64,000 nt of DNA from Micromonospora lutea (lineage in GTDB: Bacteria > Actinomycetota > Actinomycetes > Mycobacteriales > Micromonosporaceae). The notes under the pieces were generated by a model. That model was not told the DNA's origin, did no database searches, and was given only the letters and a program-made list of their open reading frames with translations. This document shows, piece after piece, positions 16,288-24,034 of this stretch. Position numbers and translations under genes: made by a program. The stretch is taken from NCBI RefSeq assembly GCF_016863535.1, contig NZ_BOPB01000026.1, positions 99,562-163,561 on the forward strand. The letters run 5' to 3'. Numbering within the stretch: position 1 is the stretch's first letter; each line of letters starts with the position of its first letter.

Positions 16288-17613
16288 TCACCGCACCAGG
16301 CCGATCCCGGCGTACGCGCGCTCGTGCGCCGGGAACTCCTCGTCGGTGTGTGGCGCGTAGATCCAGGTACGCAGCGAGTTCGCCGCCGCGTCGATCTCGA
16401 CCAGCCGCACCGGGTTGGTCCGCCGGGAGTGGAACGTCTGCAGGAATGAGTGGATCCGGTTGCCGTGCACGCCGGTGTCCACCCGGGCCGCCGCCGTCCC
16501 GGTGTGGCCCGAGAAGACGAATCGGACGTTGGGGTACCGCGCCACGAGGTTGTCGAAGAGGTACTGCGGGCTGGTGGAGCCGTAACCGGGCGACTGCCCG
16601 ATCGTGGCGTCGCTCTCCAGGTAGTGGTGGGTGACGATCACGACGTTGTGTCGGGGATGTGCGGCCACCACGGCCTGCGCCCAGGCGACGGCCGCCCGGC
16701 GCGGCCACAGTTCCAGGTTCAGTACCAGCCACCGCACCCCGCCTGCGGTGTAGGTGGCGTACGTGTTGTCCACCTTGCCCGCCTCGAACTGACCACCAAC
16801 CGCCCCGAACCGTCCAACCGTGAAGTACCGGTTGAACACCGTCGTGTCGCGCAGCAGCTGCCCGGCGGGACGGCGCAGCTCCCCGCCCGGACCAGCCGCC
16901 TGGGTGTCGTGATTGCCGACCGCAAGGGTGTACGGCATCCCGGCCGCCTCCAGCGGACGTAGGGCGGCACGCGCGCGCTCGTACTGCACGTGGTCGGGGG
17001 TGTCGTAGTTGACCACGTCGCCGGAGTGCGCCACGAAACGCAGGTCAAGGGCGGCGCGTTGGGCGACCAGCCAGTCGACGCGCTGACGCAGCCGGGCGTC
17101 GTCGGCGGTCAGCACCTCCTCCTGCGTGTCCGGGACCACGGCGAAGGTGAAGCTCGTGTCGGCGGTCGGGGGCGGCTGCGTCCGCACGTAGGCCAGGTGC
17201 GCGTTGCGATCGCACGTGCCCGTGTACCGGTCGTTGACCAGCTCGATCCGGACGTCGTGCCGGCCCTCCGGCAGCTCCGCGCCGACTGGATAACTTCCGT
17301 AGTCGGTGGCGCTGGCCACGGTGACCTCGCCGGCCAGGTCCCCATCAACCCTGACCCGCAGGATCGGCCAACCGTCGCAGTGGTCGCCGATCGCACCGAG
17401 GACCAGGCGACCCGCGCCCTGTACCGGAATGGTGGCGTAGCTGGCGTTGTGCCACAGCGTGGCGTGGGTGCCCGACGCCGGCCGCGGCGTGCCCGTCGCC
17501 GGCTGGATCGAGCCGTTGACCACGGTGAACGGTGACGCCGCCTGCGCCGCGCCAGCCAGTACGCCAGCCGACAGTACGACCACGACCGCCATGATCGCGC
17601 GCTTGATCCGCAT
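16288..17613 (-). CDS. Secreted metallophosphoesterase with a CBM60-like N-terminal domain
   Basis: A 441-aa exported protein. A Sec signal peptide covers residues 1-25 (MRIKRAIMAVVVVLSAGVLAGAAQA). Residues 50-150 resemble the calcium-dependent carbohydrate-binding fold of CBM60/36 (ATIPVQGAGRLVLGAIGDHC, GWPILRVRVDGDLAGEVTV, DVRIELVNDRYTGTCDRNAHL). The calcineurin-like domain follows with motifs VPDTQ, HSGDVVNYD, VGNHD, VIVTHHYLE and FSGHTG, i.e. all metal-ligand blocks. It may be a phosphodiesterase or phosphatase held on a polysaccharide. It is monocistronic; a few bases upstream no operon partner is visible. Confidence 0.87.
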   Translation of the reverse strand: MRIKRAIMAVVVVLSAGVLAGAAQAASPFTVVNGSIQPATGTPRPASGTHATLWHNASYATIPVQGAGRLVLGAIGDHCDGWPILRVRVDGDLAGEVTVASATDYGSYPVGAELPEGRHDVRIELVNDRYTGTCDRNAHLAYVRTQPPPTADTSFTFAVVPDTQEEVLTADDARLRQRVDWLVAQRAALDLRFVAHSGDVVNYDTPDHVQYERARAALRPLEAAGMPYTLAVGNHDTQAAGPGGELRRPAGQLLRDTTVFNRYFTVGRFGAVGGQFEAGKVDNTYATYTAGGVRWLVLNLELWPRRAAVAWAQAVVAAHPRHNVVIVTHHYLESDATIGQSPGYGSTSPQYLFDNLVARYPNVRFVFSGHTGTAAARVDTGVHGNRIHSFLQTFHSRRTNPVRLVEIDAAANSLRTWIYAPHTDEEFPAHERAYAGIGLVR

Positions 17614-17755
17614 GGATGCCCTCCCTGTCCGCGCCTCCGGCAGACGCCGGACATCGGGATGCTAAAGCAGACTGACCGGACATCCCGGCACCACGACATC
17701 GACACGCAGTGACATCAATTATCCGAAAAGTAATCGGATGGGACTGCCAGCTCGA

Positions 17756-19273
17756 TCAGTCGACGTCGACCCAATCCAGGGTGCGCTGCACCGCCTTACG
17801 CCAGCCGGCATATCCGACCGCACGCTGCTCCGACGACCAGGACGGCTGCCAACGCCGGCTCTCGTTCCAGTTCTCCCGCAGTTCCTCGGTGTCCCGCCAG
17901 AACCCGACGGCCAACCCGGCCGCGTAGGCCGCGCCCAGGGCGGTGGTCTCGGCGACCACCGGCCGGCTGACCGGCACCCCGAGAATGTCCGCCTGCAACT
18001 GCATGCACAGGTCGTTGACGGTGACGCCGCCGTCCACCTTGAGGCACTCCAGCGTCACCCCCGAGTCCTGCGCCATCGCCTCGGCCACGTCGCGGCTCTG
18101 ATAGCAGATGGCTTCCAGGGTGGCCCGGGCGATGTGCCCGTCGGTGTTGTAGCGGGACAGACCGACGATCGCGCCCCGGGCGTCGGAGCGCCAGTACGGG
18201 GCGAACAGACCGGAGAAGGCCGGTACGAAGTAGACCCCACCGTTGTCGTCGACCTGCCGGGCGAGATCCTCGCTCTGCCCGGCGCTACTGATGATCTTCA
18301 GCTGGTCGCGGAGCCACTGCACGGCCGAACCGGTGACGGCGATGGAACCTTCGAGAGCGTAGACCGGCGGTTGGCCGGCGAACTGGTAGCACACGGTGGT
18401 GAGCAGTCCCGCCTCGGAGCGGACGATCTCCGAGCCAGTGTTCAGCAGCATGAAGTTGCCCGTACCGTAGGTGTTCTTCGCCTCGCCCGGCGCGAAGCAG
18501 ACCTGACCGACGGTGGCCGCCTGCTGGTCGCCCAGATCTCCGGTGATCGGGACGGCGCCGGCGAACGGGCCGTTCGGCAGCGTGACCCCGTAGGCGTCCG
18601 GATCGGACGACGGGACGATCCGGGGCAGCATGGCGCGTGGGATGCCGAAGAACGACAACAGTTCGTCGTCCCAGTCCAGGGTCGCCAGGTTCATCAGCAT
18701 CGTTCGGCTGGCGTTGGTGGGATCGGTGACGTGCGCGCCACCGTCGGTACCACCGGTGAGGTGCCAGAGCAACCAGGTGTCGGTGTTGCCGAAGATCGCC
18801 TCACCGCGTTCGGCGGCGCTCAGTACCCCGTCGACGTTCTCCAGAATCCACTGGATCTTCCCACCGGAAAAGTAGGTCGCCGGCGGTAGGCCGGCCTTGC
18901 GCCGGATGACCTCGCCGCGCCCGTCACGCTCCAACGCCGAGGCGATCCGATCGGTTCGGGTGTCCTGCCAGACGATGGCGTTGTAGTACGGCCGACCGGT
19001 ACGCCGGTTCCACACCACCGTCGTCTCCCGCTGGTTGGTGATGCCGAGGGCAGCCAGGTCACCCGCGGCCAGGCTGTTCGTGTTCAGCGCCGTACGAACC
19101 ACGGTCTGGGTGCGTTCCCAGATCTCCAGCGGGTTGTGCTCGACCCAGCCGGCGCGCGGCAGGATTTGCTGGTGTTCGAGCTGGTGGCGACCGACCTCGT
19201 TGCCACCGTGGTCAAAGATCATGAACCGGGTGCTGGTGGTGCCCTGGTCCACGGCGCCGACGAAATCCGCCAT
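17756..19273 (-). CDS. glpK: Glycerol kinase
   Basis: GlpK phosphorylates glycerol to sn-glycerol 3-phosphate with ATP. The 505-aa protein starts MADFVGAVDQGTTSTRFMIFD behind AAGGAGA; a long frame upstream is not coding. FGGY-family motifs are clear: ITNQRETTVVWNRRTG, YYNAIVWQDTRT, GNTDTWLLWHLTGG, GDLGDQQAATVGQ, KNTYGTGNFMLLNTG, and the FGGY signature-like VDGGVTVNDLCMQLQADILGVPV. Ends with GWRKAVQRTLDW. No glpF or glpD is adjacent. Expression control is not visible. Confidence 0.96.
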   Translation of the reverse strand: MADFVGAVDQGTTSTRFMIFDHGGNEVGRHQLEHQQILPRAGWVEHNPLEIWERTQTVVRTALNTNSLAAGDLAALGITNQRETTVVWNRRTGRPYYNAIVWQDTRTDRIASALERDGRGEVIRRKAGLPPATYFSGGKIQWILENVDGVLSAAERGEAIFGNTDTWLLWHLTGGTDGGAHVTDPTNASRTMLMNLATLDWDDELLSFFGIPRAMLPRIVPSSDPDAYGVTLPNGPFAGAVPITGDLGDQQAATVGQVCFAPGEAKNTYGTGNFMLLNTGSEIVRSEAGLLTTVCYQFAGQPPVYALEGSIAVTGSAVQWLRDQLKIISSAGQSEDLARQVDDNGGVYFVPAFSGLFAPYWRSDARGAIVGLSRYNTDGHIARATLEAICYQSRDVAEAMAQDSGVTLECLKVDGGVTVNDLCMQLQADILGVPVSRPVVAETTALGAAYAAGLAVGFWRDTEELRENWNESRRWQPSWSSEQRAVGYAGWRKAVQRTLDWVDVD

Positions 19274-19550
19274 CCGGGTCTCCTTGTCGTGGTCCTCGCT
19301 GCGGTGGCCTCGGGGTAGATCCTTCCCGATGTCCGCGCCGCTCACCACGGGCGACTGACGCGCCGGGCAGGTGGACACGCACACCCGGCGGTGCACCGAC
19401 CGGTTCGGCGGCGCGGACCCGGCCGAGCGGCCGGCGGCGGAGGCAGACCGCTGGGCCGGTCCCGTGCTCCGACGCCGATGGCGGAACGACGTCGGATGGT
19501 TGCTCCGCTGCAACGGTCGCGGATGTCCGGGAACCACGTACTCTGCCTGC

Positions 19551-20054
19551 ATGAACAACCTCGGATCGCCGGACGGTCGGGATTCCGGCGATCCCTCCCC
19601 CGGTGGCGACGAGGCAATCCCGCTGCTGTCCGAGCCGTTCACCGCGCAGACCGTGACGGCGCTGCGGCACCTGCTCAGCGCGCGGGTGGCCACCGCCGGT
19701 CTCACCGGCGACGTGGCCGAGGATCTCGTCCTTGCCGTGCACGAACTGGTCACCAATGCGGTGCTGCACGGCGGGGGTCGAGGGCGACTCGATCTGTTCC
19801 GGCGGGCCGACCTGCTCGTCTGCGAAGTCACCGATCATGGTCAGGAAAGCGGCGGGGACCTGCCGGTGCACTTGCCGGCGACGAACACCCCGGGTGGCCG
19901 GGGCCTCTGGCTCGCCCATCACCTGACCGGGGCGTTGACGCTGACCCGCCGACCCGACGGTCTGACCGCGACCGTCACCGCCAGTCTGCACACCAAACCG
20001 TCCGCCACACCCGAGTCGCCCGAGGTGGCCACGGACCGGCCGCCGCACCCGTGA
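19551..20054 (+). CDS. Anti-sigma-factor-like ATP-binding protein (HATPase_c_2)
   Basis: A 167-aa protein with a GHKL ATPase fold of the RsbW/SpoIIAB class common in streptomycete-type bacteria. The N box is LAVHELVTNAVLHGG (residues 61-75), the G1 box VCEVTDHG and the G2 box NTPGGRGLWLAHHL. The first 25 residues are a low-complexity acidic/Pro/Gly extension. These proteins bind sigma factors or anti-anti-sigma factors. No partner gene lies next to it, so the target is unknown. It is divergent from glpK across a 277-bp gap in which I see no other gene. Confidence 0.85.
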   Translation: MNNLGSPDGRDSGDPSPGGDEAIPLLSEPFTAQTVTALRHLLSARVATAGLTGDVAEDLVLAVHELVTNAVLHGGGRGRLDLFRRADLLVCEVTDHGQESGGDLPVHLPATNTPGGRGLWLAHHLTGALTLTRRPDGLTATVTASLHTKPSATPESPEVATDRPPHP

Positions 20055-20075
20055 GGCCGGCGGCCGGTCGCGTGG

Positions 20076-20396
20076 TCAGCGGTTCTGCTTCTGCTGGCAC
20101 GGCACGCAGAACCGCGCGTGCGGAAGAATTTCCAGGCGCTCCCGAGGGATGTCCGTCCCGCACTTCTCGCAGCGACCGTAGCCGCCGGCGGTGAGGCGTC
20201 GCAGTGCCCCGGAGATCTGTTCGATGCTCTGCCGGGTGGCGGCGATCAGCGCGGCGTTGGTGTGTGCCTGCGCCGGGTCGCCGGTGTCGGCCGTCAGTTG
20301 CGTCAGCCGAGCCGTCTGGGCCTCGAACTCGTGGTTCAGCGTCAGCTCAAGGTTGGTGAGCCACTGCTGGTCGTAGGTGTCGGTCCGTTCGCTCAT
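20076..20396 (-). CDS. DksA/TraR family zinc-finger protein
   Basis: A 106-aa protein with an N-terminal helical hairpin (QWLTNLELTLNHEFEAQTAR) and a C-terminal C4 zinc finger (CEKCGTDIPRERLEILPHARFCVPC). That is the arrangement of small DksA/TraR proteins that act through the RNA-polymerase secondary channel. ATG start with GGAAGGAA ahead; the open frame continues upstream but has no ribosome site and unlike codon usage. Convergent with the anti-sigma-like gene (21-bp gap). Confidence 0.88.
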   Translation of the reverse strand: MSERTDTYDQQWLTNLELTLNHEFEAQTARLTQLTADTGDPAQAHTNAALIAATRQSIEQISGALRRLTAGGYGRCEKCGTDIPRERLEILPHARFCVPCQQKQNR

Positions 20397-20738
20397 GTCG
20401 GTTCCTTCCCGGAAAAAGAAAAAGGGCCGAAGCTGTGCGCTTCGCCCTCGGCCGTCACTCTGTCGGTGAACGGTCTCCGGAGGGCTCCGACCGGCGGGGC
20501 GGGGCTGGCCCTGACCAGCCCGCGCCGGAACTCGACGCGCCCGGGTCGCCGCAGCCTGCCCGCGCAGCACAACCGGCGCCGCCGCCATGACGGCGGCGAC
20601 GCGGGTGAGCAGCACGGCGGGTCGCATCAAACAACCATAGGCGGCGGCGCCCTGGAAACCAATGCCGATCTCCACCGCACCAGTCGAACCGGCACCGACG
20701 TCTACGAACCAGCACTAGAGCGGACCAAAGCCGTTAAA

Positions 20739-20862
20739 GTGACCACGGCGGAGGAGTTCGACCGGCGCTTCGCCGCCGGCTCGGGCCAGCCCAGAACCGG
20801 CCGCCGGCTCGGGCCAGCCCGGAGCCAGCCCTCGGCCGGGCACGGCCGTAGGAGGTTCCGGC
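20739..20862 (+). pseudogene. Possible 5' remnant of an antitoxin-like gene
   Basis: From the GTG at 20739 the frame reads TTAEEFDRRFAAG, which resembles the usual opening of small actinobacterial CopG/BrnA-type antitoxins (TAEEFDRRFDAGED). After 14 codons it enters the direct repeat and turns into Arg/Gly-rich sequence that runs into the next gene in another frame. The repeat may have destroyed the gene. The similarity is short, so this is tentative. Confidence 0.3.
20773..20820. repeat. 20-bp direct repeat, two copies
   Basis: Copies at 20773-20792 and 20801-20820 are identical over 20 bp, spaced 28 bp start to start; a third partial match (ggagccagccc) follows. Located just upstream of the SCP2-like gene. 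Confidence 0.7.
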
Positions 20863-21306
20863 ATGTCGGAGGCTGTGCACGCCTTCTTCGACGGTCTGGT
20901 CAAGGGTGGGGGGCGGATGCTGCGCCAGGTGTCCGGCACCGTGCGCTTCGACCTGCGCTACCCCGACCGGGTCGACCACTGGACCGTCAGCATCGACCAG
21001 GGTCAGATCACCGTGGCGCACGGCGAGGCACCGGACGTCGACACGGTGATCTACACCGATGAGGAGCTTTTCCTGCGGATGGCGTACGGCGAAGTCAAGC
21101 CCGTGTCGGCGTGGCTGCGCAACGACTTCACCGCTGACGGCGAGTTCCGTCTCGTGATGCTCCTGGAGCGGCTGTTCGCGCCGCCGCCCAACGCTTACCA
21201 CCCCCGCGAGGTGGCCGACTGCCGGCACTCCCGGACAGCGGCCGAGTGCCGGAACCCCCCGCGGGCCACGGCGGCGTCCGCGACCGATGACGGGGAACCG
21301 CGATGA
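20863..21306 (+). CDS. SCP2 sterol-carrier-like domain protein
   Basis: A 147-aa protein whose residues 10-105 match the SCP2 fold (TVRFDLRYPDRVDHWTVSID, QGQITVAHGEAPDVDTVIYT, EELFLRMAYGEVKPVSAWL, NDFTADGEFRLVMLLERLF). The last 40 residues are Arg/Ala-rich and of low complexity. AGGAGG lies eight bases before the ATG. The stop overlaps the start of the debranching-enzyme gene (ATGA), so they are co-translated. SCP2 domains bind lipids; why one pairs with a glycoside hydrolase is not known. Confidence 0.8.
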   Translation: MSEAVHAFFDGLVKGGGRMLRQVSGTVRFDLRYPDRVDHWTVSIDQGQITVAHGEAPDVDTVIYTDEELFLRMAYGEVKPVSAWLRNDFTADGEFRLVMLLERLFAPPPNAYHPREVADCRHSRTAAECRNPPRATAASATDDGEPR

Positions 21307-23348
21307 GAGGGCTGGTCCGCATCCTCGACGGCAACATCTTCGCCCTGAGCGAGGAGAACGGCGACATGGTCTTCAGCCCCGCCAACCCGAGTGGATTCTT
21401 CGCCCTCGACACCCGCTTCCTGTCCACCTGGCGGCTGAGCCTTGACGGGCAGCAACTGCATCCGCTGGCCGTGCACGACGCGAGCTACTACAAGATCCGC
21501 TTCTTTCTCGTCCCCGGAAATCCGACCCACTACGTCGATGCGAAAGCCTCGGTGATCCGCGACCGGTGGATCTCCGACAGCGCCTTCATCGAGCGCCTGA
21601 CCCTGCTCAACCACACAAACGAACCCGTCGACTATGTGCTGCGCATCGACGTGGACAGCGACTTCGCTCCGGTCTACAACGTGGTCTGGCCCCACGACTC
21701 GACGTTGCGTGGCTACCGGAAGGTGTCGGACGGTGGTCTGCGGCTCGGCTACCGACGGGAGAAGTTCCACCGGGTGACCGACGTGTCGAGCAGCGAGCCG
21801 GCCGAGCTGGACGAACGCGGGATGACCTTCCGGATCCAGATCCCCGCGCAGCAGCGGTGGAGCACGACGCTACGAGTGGAAGCGCGGGTGCTACGTCCGG
21901 ACGGGGCCGACGTACGGGAACGGCTGGGACATCCGCAGGGCAGAGTGGGCGCCCCGCTGGACGACGACCTCAGCCAGTGGCTCGCCGACGCGCCCCGCCT
22001 GCGCTGCGACTGGGAGCAGGTGACCACGACGTACCAGCAGGGCCTGGTCGACCTGGCCGGCCTGCGCTTCTCCCCCCTGGCTCTGCCGAACGAGACCATG
22101 CTCGCCGCCGGGCTGCCCTGGTCAGCCACCATCATCGGACGCGACAACATCCTCACCTGTTTCCAGACACTTCCGTTCGTCCCCCGGATGGCGGCGACCA
22201 CGCTGCGTCTGCTCGCCCTGGACCAGGGCACGGTGCTCGACGACTTCCGGGAAGAGGAACCCGGGAAGATGCTCAACGAGTTCCGGTACGGGGAATTGGC
22301 CGCTTTCGAACATCGCCCCCAGTCGCCGTACTACGGCGCCGCCGACGTGACACCGCTGTTCGTCGTGCTGCTCGACGAGTACGAACGCTGGACCGGCGAC
22401 GCCGCGCTGGTGGGGGAACTGGAGGACGCCGCCCGCGCGGCGTTGCACTGGATCGACGAGTACGGCGACCTGCGCGGCGACGGCTATCTCTGGTACCAGC
22501 CGCGCAACGACGAGAGCGGGGCACAGAACCACTGCTGGAAGGACAGCCCGGAGGCGATCTGCTACCAGGACGGCCGGGTGCCCGGACTACCGCGCGCCAC
22601 CTGCGAGTTGCAGGGCTACGCGTACGACGCGAAGCGACGCGGGGCACGGCTGGCCCGCGAGTTCTGGGGCGACCCGGCGTACGCCGACCGGCTCGAACGG
22701 CAGGCCGAGGAGCTCAAGCAACGGTTCAACCGGGACTTCTGGATCGACGGCAGCCGGTATTTCGCGTTGGCGCTCGGCCCCGACGGCGACCAGGTGGACG
22801 CACTGGCATCGAACATGGGGCACCTGCTGTGGAGCGGCATCGTGGACCCGTCCCGGGCCGCCGCGGTCGCCGACCACCTGCTCGGGCCACGCCTCTTCTC
22901 CGGCTGGGGGGTACGGACGCTGGCCACCGGGCAAATCAGCTACAACCCGCTCGGCTACCACGTGGGTACGGTGTGGCCGTTCGACAACTCACTGATCGCC
23001 TACGGGCTACGCCGCTACGGCTTCCTCAAGGAGGCGGGGGCCATCGCCGAGGCCGTCTTCAGGGCGTCCCAGCAGTTCACCGGACGGATGCCGGAAGCCT
23101 TCGCCGGCTACGAGCGCGAGTTGACCCGCTATCCGGTGCCCTACCCGGCCGCGAACAGCCCCCAGGCCTCCGCGACCGGCGCCACGTTCCTGCTGCTGCG
23201 TACCGTTCTCGGGTTGGAGCCGTACGGCGAGCATCTGGTGGTGCGCCCCGCGGTCCCGTCGAGCTTCGGCCGGATCGAGCTGCTGAACATCCCCGGACGC
23301 TGGGGTCGCCGGGACGCGATCGGCAGTCCCCGCGCAGCCGCGTCCTGA
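21303..23348 (+). CDS. Amylo-alpha-1,6-glucosidase / glycogen debranching-type enzyme
   Basis: A 681-aa cytosolic glycosidase. Residues 5-200 are the glycogen-debranching N-terminal domain (LDGNIFALSEENGDMVFSP, GFFALDTRFLSTWRLSLDG, LTLLNHTNEPVDYVLRIDVD). Residues 240-650 form the six-hairpin (alpha/alpha)6 barrel of the MGH1/amylo-glucosidase class (AAGLPWSATIIGRDNILTCF, RNDESGAQNHCWKDSPEAI, NMGHLLWSGIVDPSRAAAVA, NPLGYHVGTVWPFDNSLIA). It probably cleaves alpha-1,6-linked or other short gluco-oligosaccharides; the exact substrate cannot be read from sequence. It is coupled to the SCP2-like gene. Confidence 0.88.
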   Translation: MRGLVRILDGNIFALSEENGDMVFSPANPSGFFALDTRFLSTWRLSLDGQQLHPLAVHDASYYKIRFFLVPGNPTHYVDAKASVIRDRWISDSAFIERLTLLNHTNEPVDYVLRIDVDSDFAPVYNVVWPHDSTLRGYRKVSDGGLRLGYRREKFHRVTDVSSSEPAELDERGMTFRIQIPAQQRWSTTLRVEARVLRPDGADVRERLGHPQGRVGAPLDDDLSQWLADAPRLRCDWEQVTTTYQQGLVDLAGLRFSPLALPNETMLAAGLPWSATIIGRDNILTCFQTLPFVPRMAATTLRLLALDQGTVLDDFREEEPGKMLNEFRYGELAAFEHRPQSPYYGAADVTPLFVVLLDEYERWTGDAALVGELEDAARAALHWIDEYGDLRGDGYLWYQPRNDESGAQNHCWKDSPEAICYQDGRVPGLPRATCELQGYAYDAKRRGARLAREFWGDPAYADRLERQAEELKQRFNRDFWIDGSRYFALALGPDGDQVDALASNMGHLLWSGIVDPSRAAAVADHLLGPRLFSGWGVRTLATGQISYNPLGYHVGTVWPFDNSLIAYGLRRYGFLKEAGAIAEAVFRASQQFTGRMPEAFAGYERELTRYPVPYPAANSPQASATGATFLLLRTVLGLEPYGEHLVVRPAVPSSFGRIELLNIPGRWGRRDAIGSPRAAAS

Positions 23349-23400
23349 TCGGGTCCGGCGGTGACCACCCGCCGGGCCGGGCGAGGTAACGTGCTGCGGC

Positions 23401-23907
23401 ATGACCGGCGTGGCGTACTCACATTGTTCGTACTGTGGCGCGGTCTACCCGCCGCAGTCCGGCTGGCCCCGGCTCTGCACGACCTGCGGTCAGCAGGTCT
23501 GGCGTAACCCGTTGCCGGTGGCGGTGGCGGTGCAGCCGGTGCAGACCGCCACCGGCCTCGGCGTGGTCGTCGTCCGGCGCGACATCGAACCCGCCCGTGG
23601 GCTGCTCGCGCTGCCCGGCGGTTTCATCGAGTACGGCGAGCAATGGCAGGACGCGCTGGTCCGCGAGCTGCGCGAGGAGACCGGGCTGCGCGCCGACGCG
23701 ACCGGGGCGAATCTGATCACGGTCCTCAGCGCGCCGGCCGGCGGCACCATGCTGATCTTCGGGGAGCTGCCGGTACGTCCCGCCGAGGAGCTTCCGCCAT
23801 CGACGCCGACGGCGGAGGCCACCGAGTGGCTGGTGGTGACCGAGCCGACCGAGCTGGCCTTCTCCACCCACACCCAGGTCCTGGCTGACTTCCTCGCGCG
23901 TCACTGA
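23401..23907 (+). CDS. Nudix hydrolase with N-terminal zinc ribbon
   Basis: A 168-aa protein with a Zn ribbon at residues 8-33 (CSYCGAVYPPQSGWPRLCTTC) and a complete Nudix box GGFIEYGEQWQDALVRELRE followed by ETGL. This is the NudC-like/ADP-ribose pyrophosphatase arrangement. It hydrolyses a nucleoside diphosphate linked to another moiety; the zinc ribbon hints at an NADH- or cofactor-type substrate, as in many actinobacterial members. It starts 52 bp after the debranching-enzyme gene and may be co-transcribed. Confidence 0.88.
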   Translation: MTGVAYSHCSYCGAVYPPQSGWPRLCTTCGQQVWRNPLPVAVAVQPVQTATGLGVVVVRRDIEPARGLLALPGGFIEYGEQWQDALVRELREETGLRADATGANLITVLSAPAGGTMLIFGELPVRPAEELPPSTPTAEATEWLVVTEPTELAFSTHTQVLADFLARH

Positions 23908-23968
23908 GCCTCGCCCGGCTACCCGCGCGCAGGCGTGCCCAGCCGCTGCGCGGGTAGACGGGCGAGGC
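23908..23968 (+). terminator. Strong terminator after the Nudix gene
   Basis: Arms 23908-23932 and 23946-23968 form a stem of over 20 bp with one mismatch and a two-base bulge. It starts immediately at the stop codon. No U-tract. Confidence 0.65.
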
Positions 23969-24034
23969 CGCACCGGGACGCCGGCGTGCCGGGTCTGCGC
24001 CGGGCGGGTCTGTTGACACGTGCCGGGGGTGCCG

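Larger units (their letters stand above)
20397..20862. other. Intergenic region with possible gene remnant and direct repeat
   Basis: This 466-bp stretch separates the divergent zinc-finger and SCP2-like genes. It holds an A/G-rich run around 20412-20424, a possible antitoxin remnant from 20739 and a 20-bp direct repeat (20773-20820). Both strands have weak open frames in the middle part, without ribosome sites or recognisable similarity. Confidence 0.4.

Noticed and set aside
20440..20690. Minus-strand frame upstream of the DksA-like gene with a signal-peptide-like start
   Set aside because: It merges in frame with the DksA-like gene, lacks a ribosome site and turns into Arg/Pro-rich text; the ATG at 20396 has a good ribosome site.
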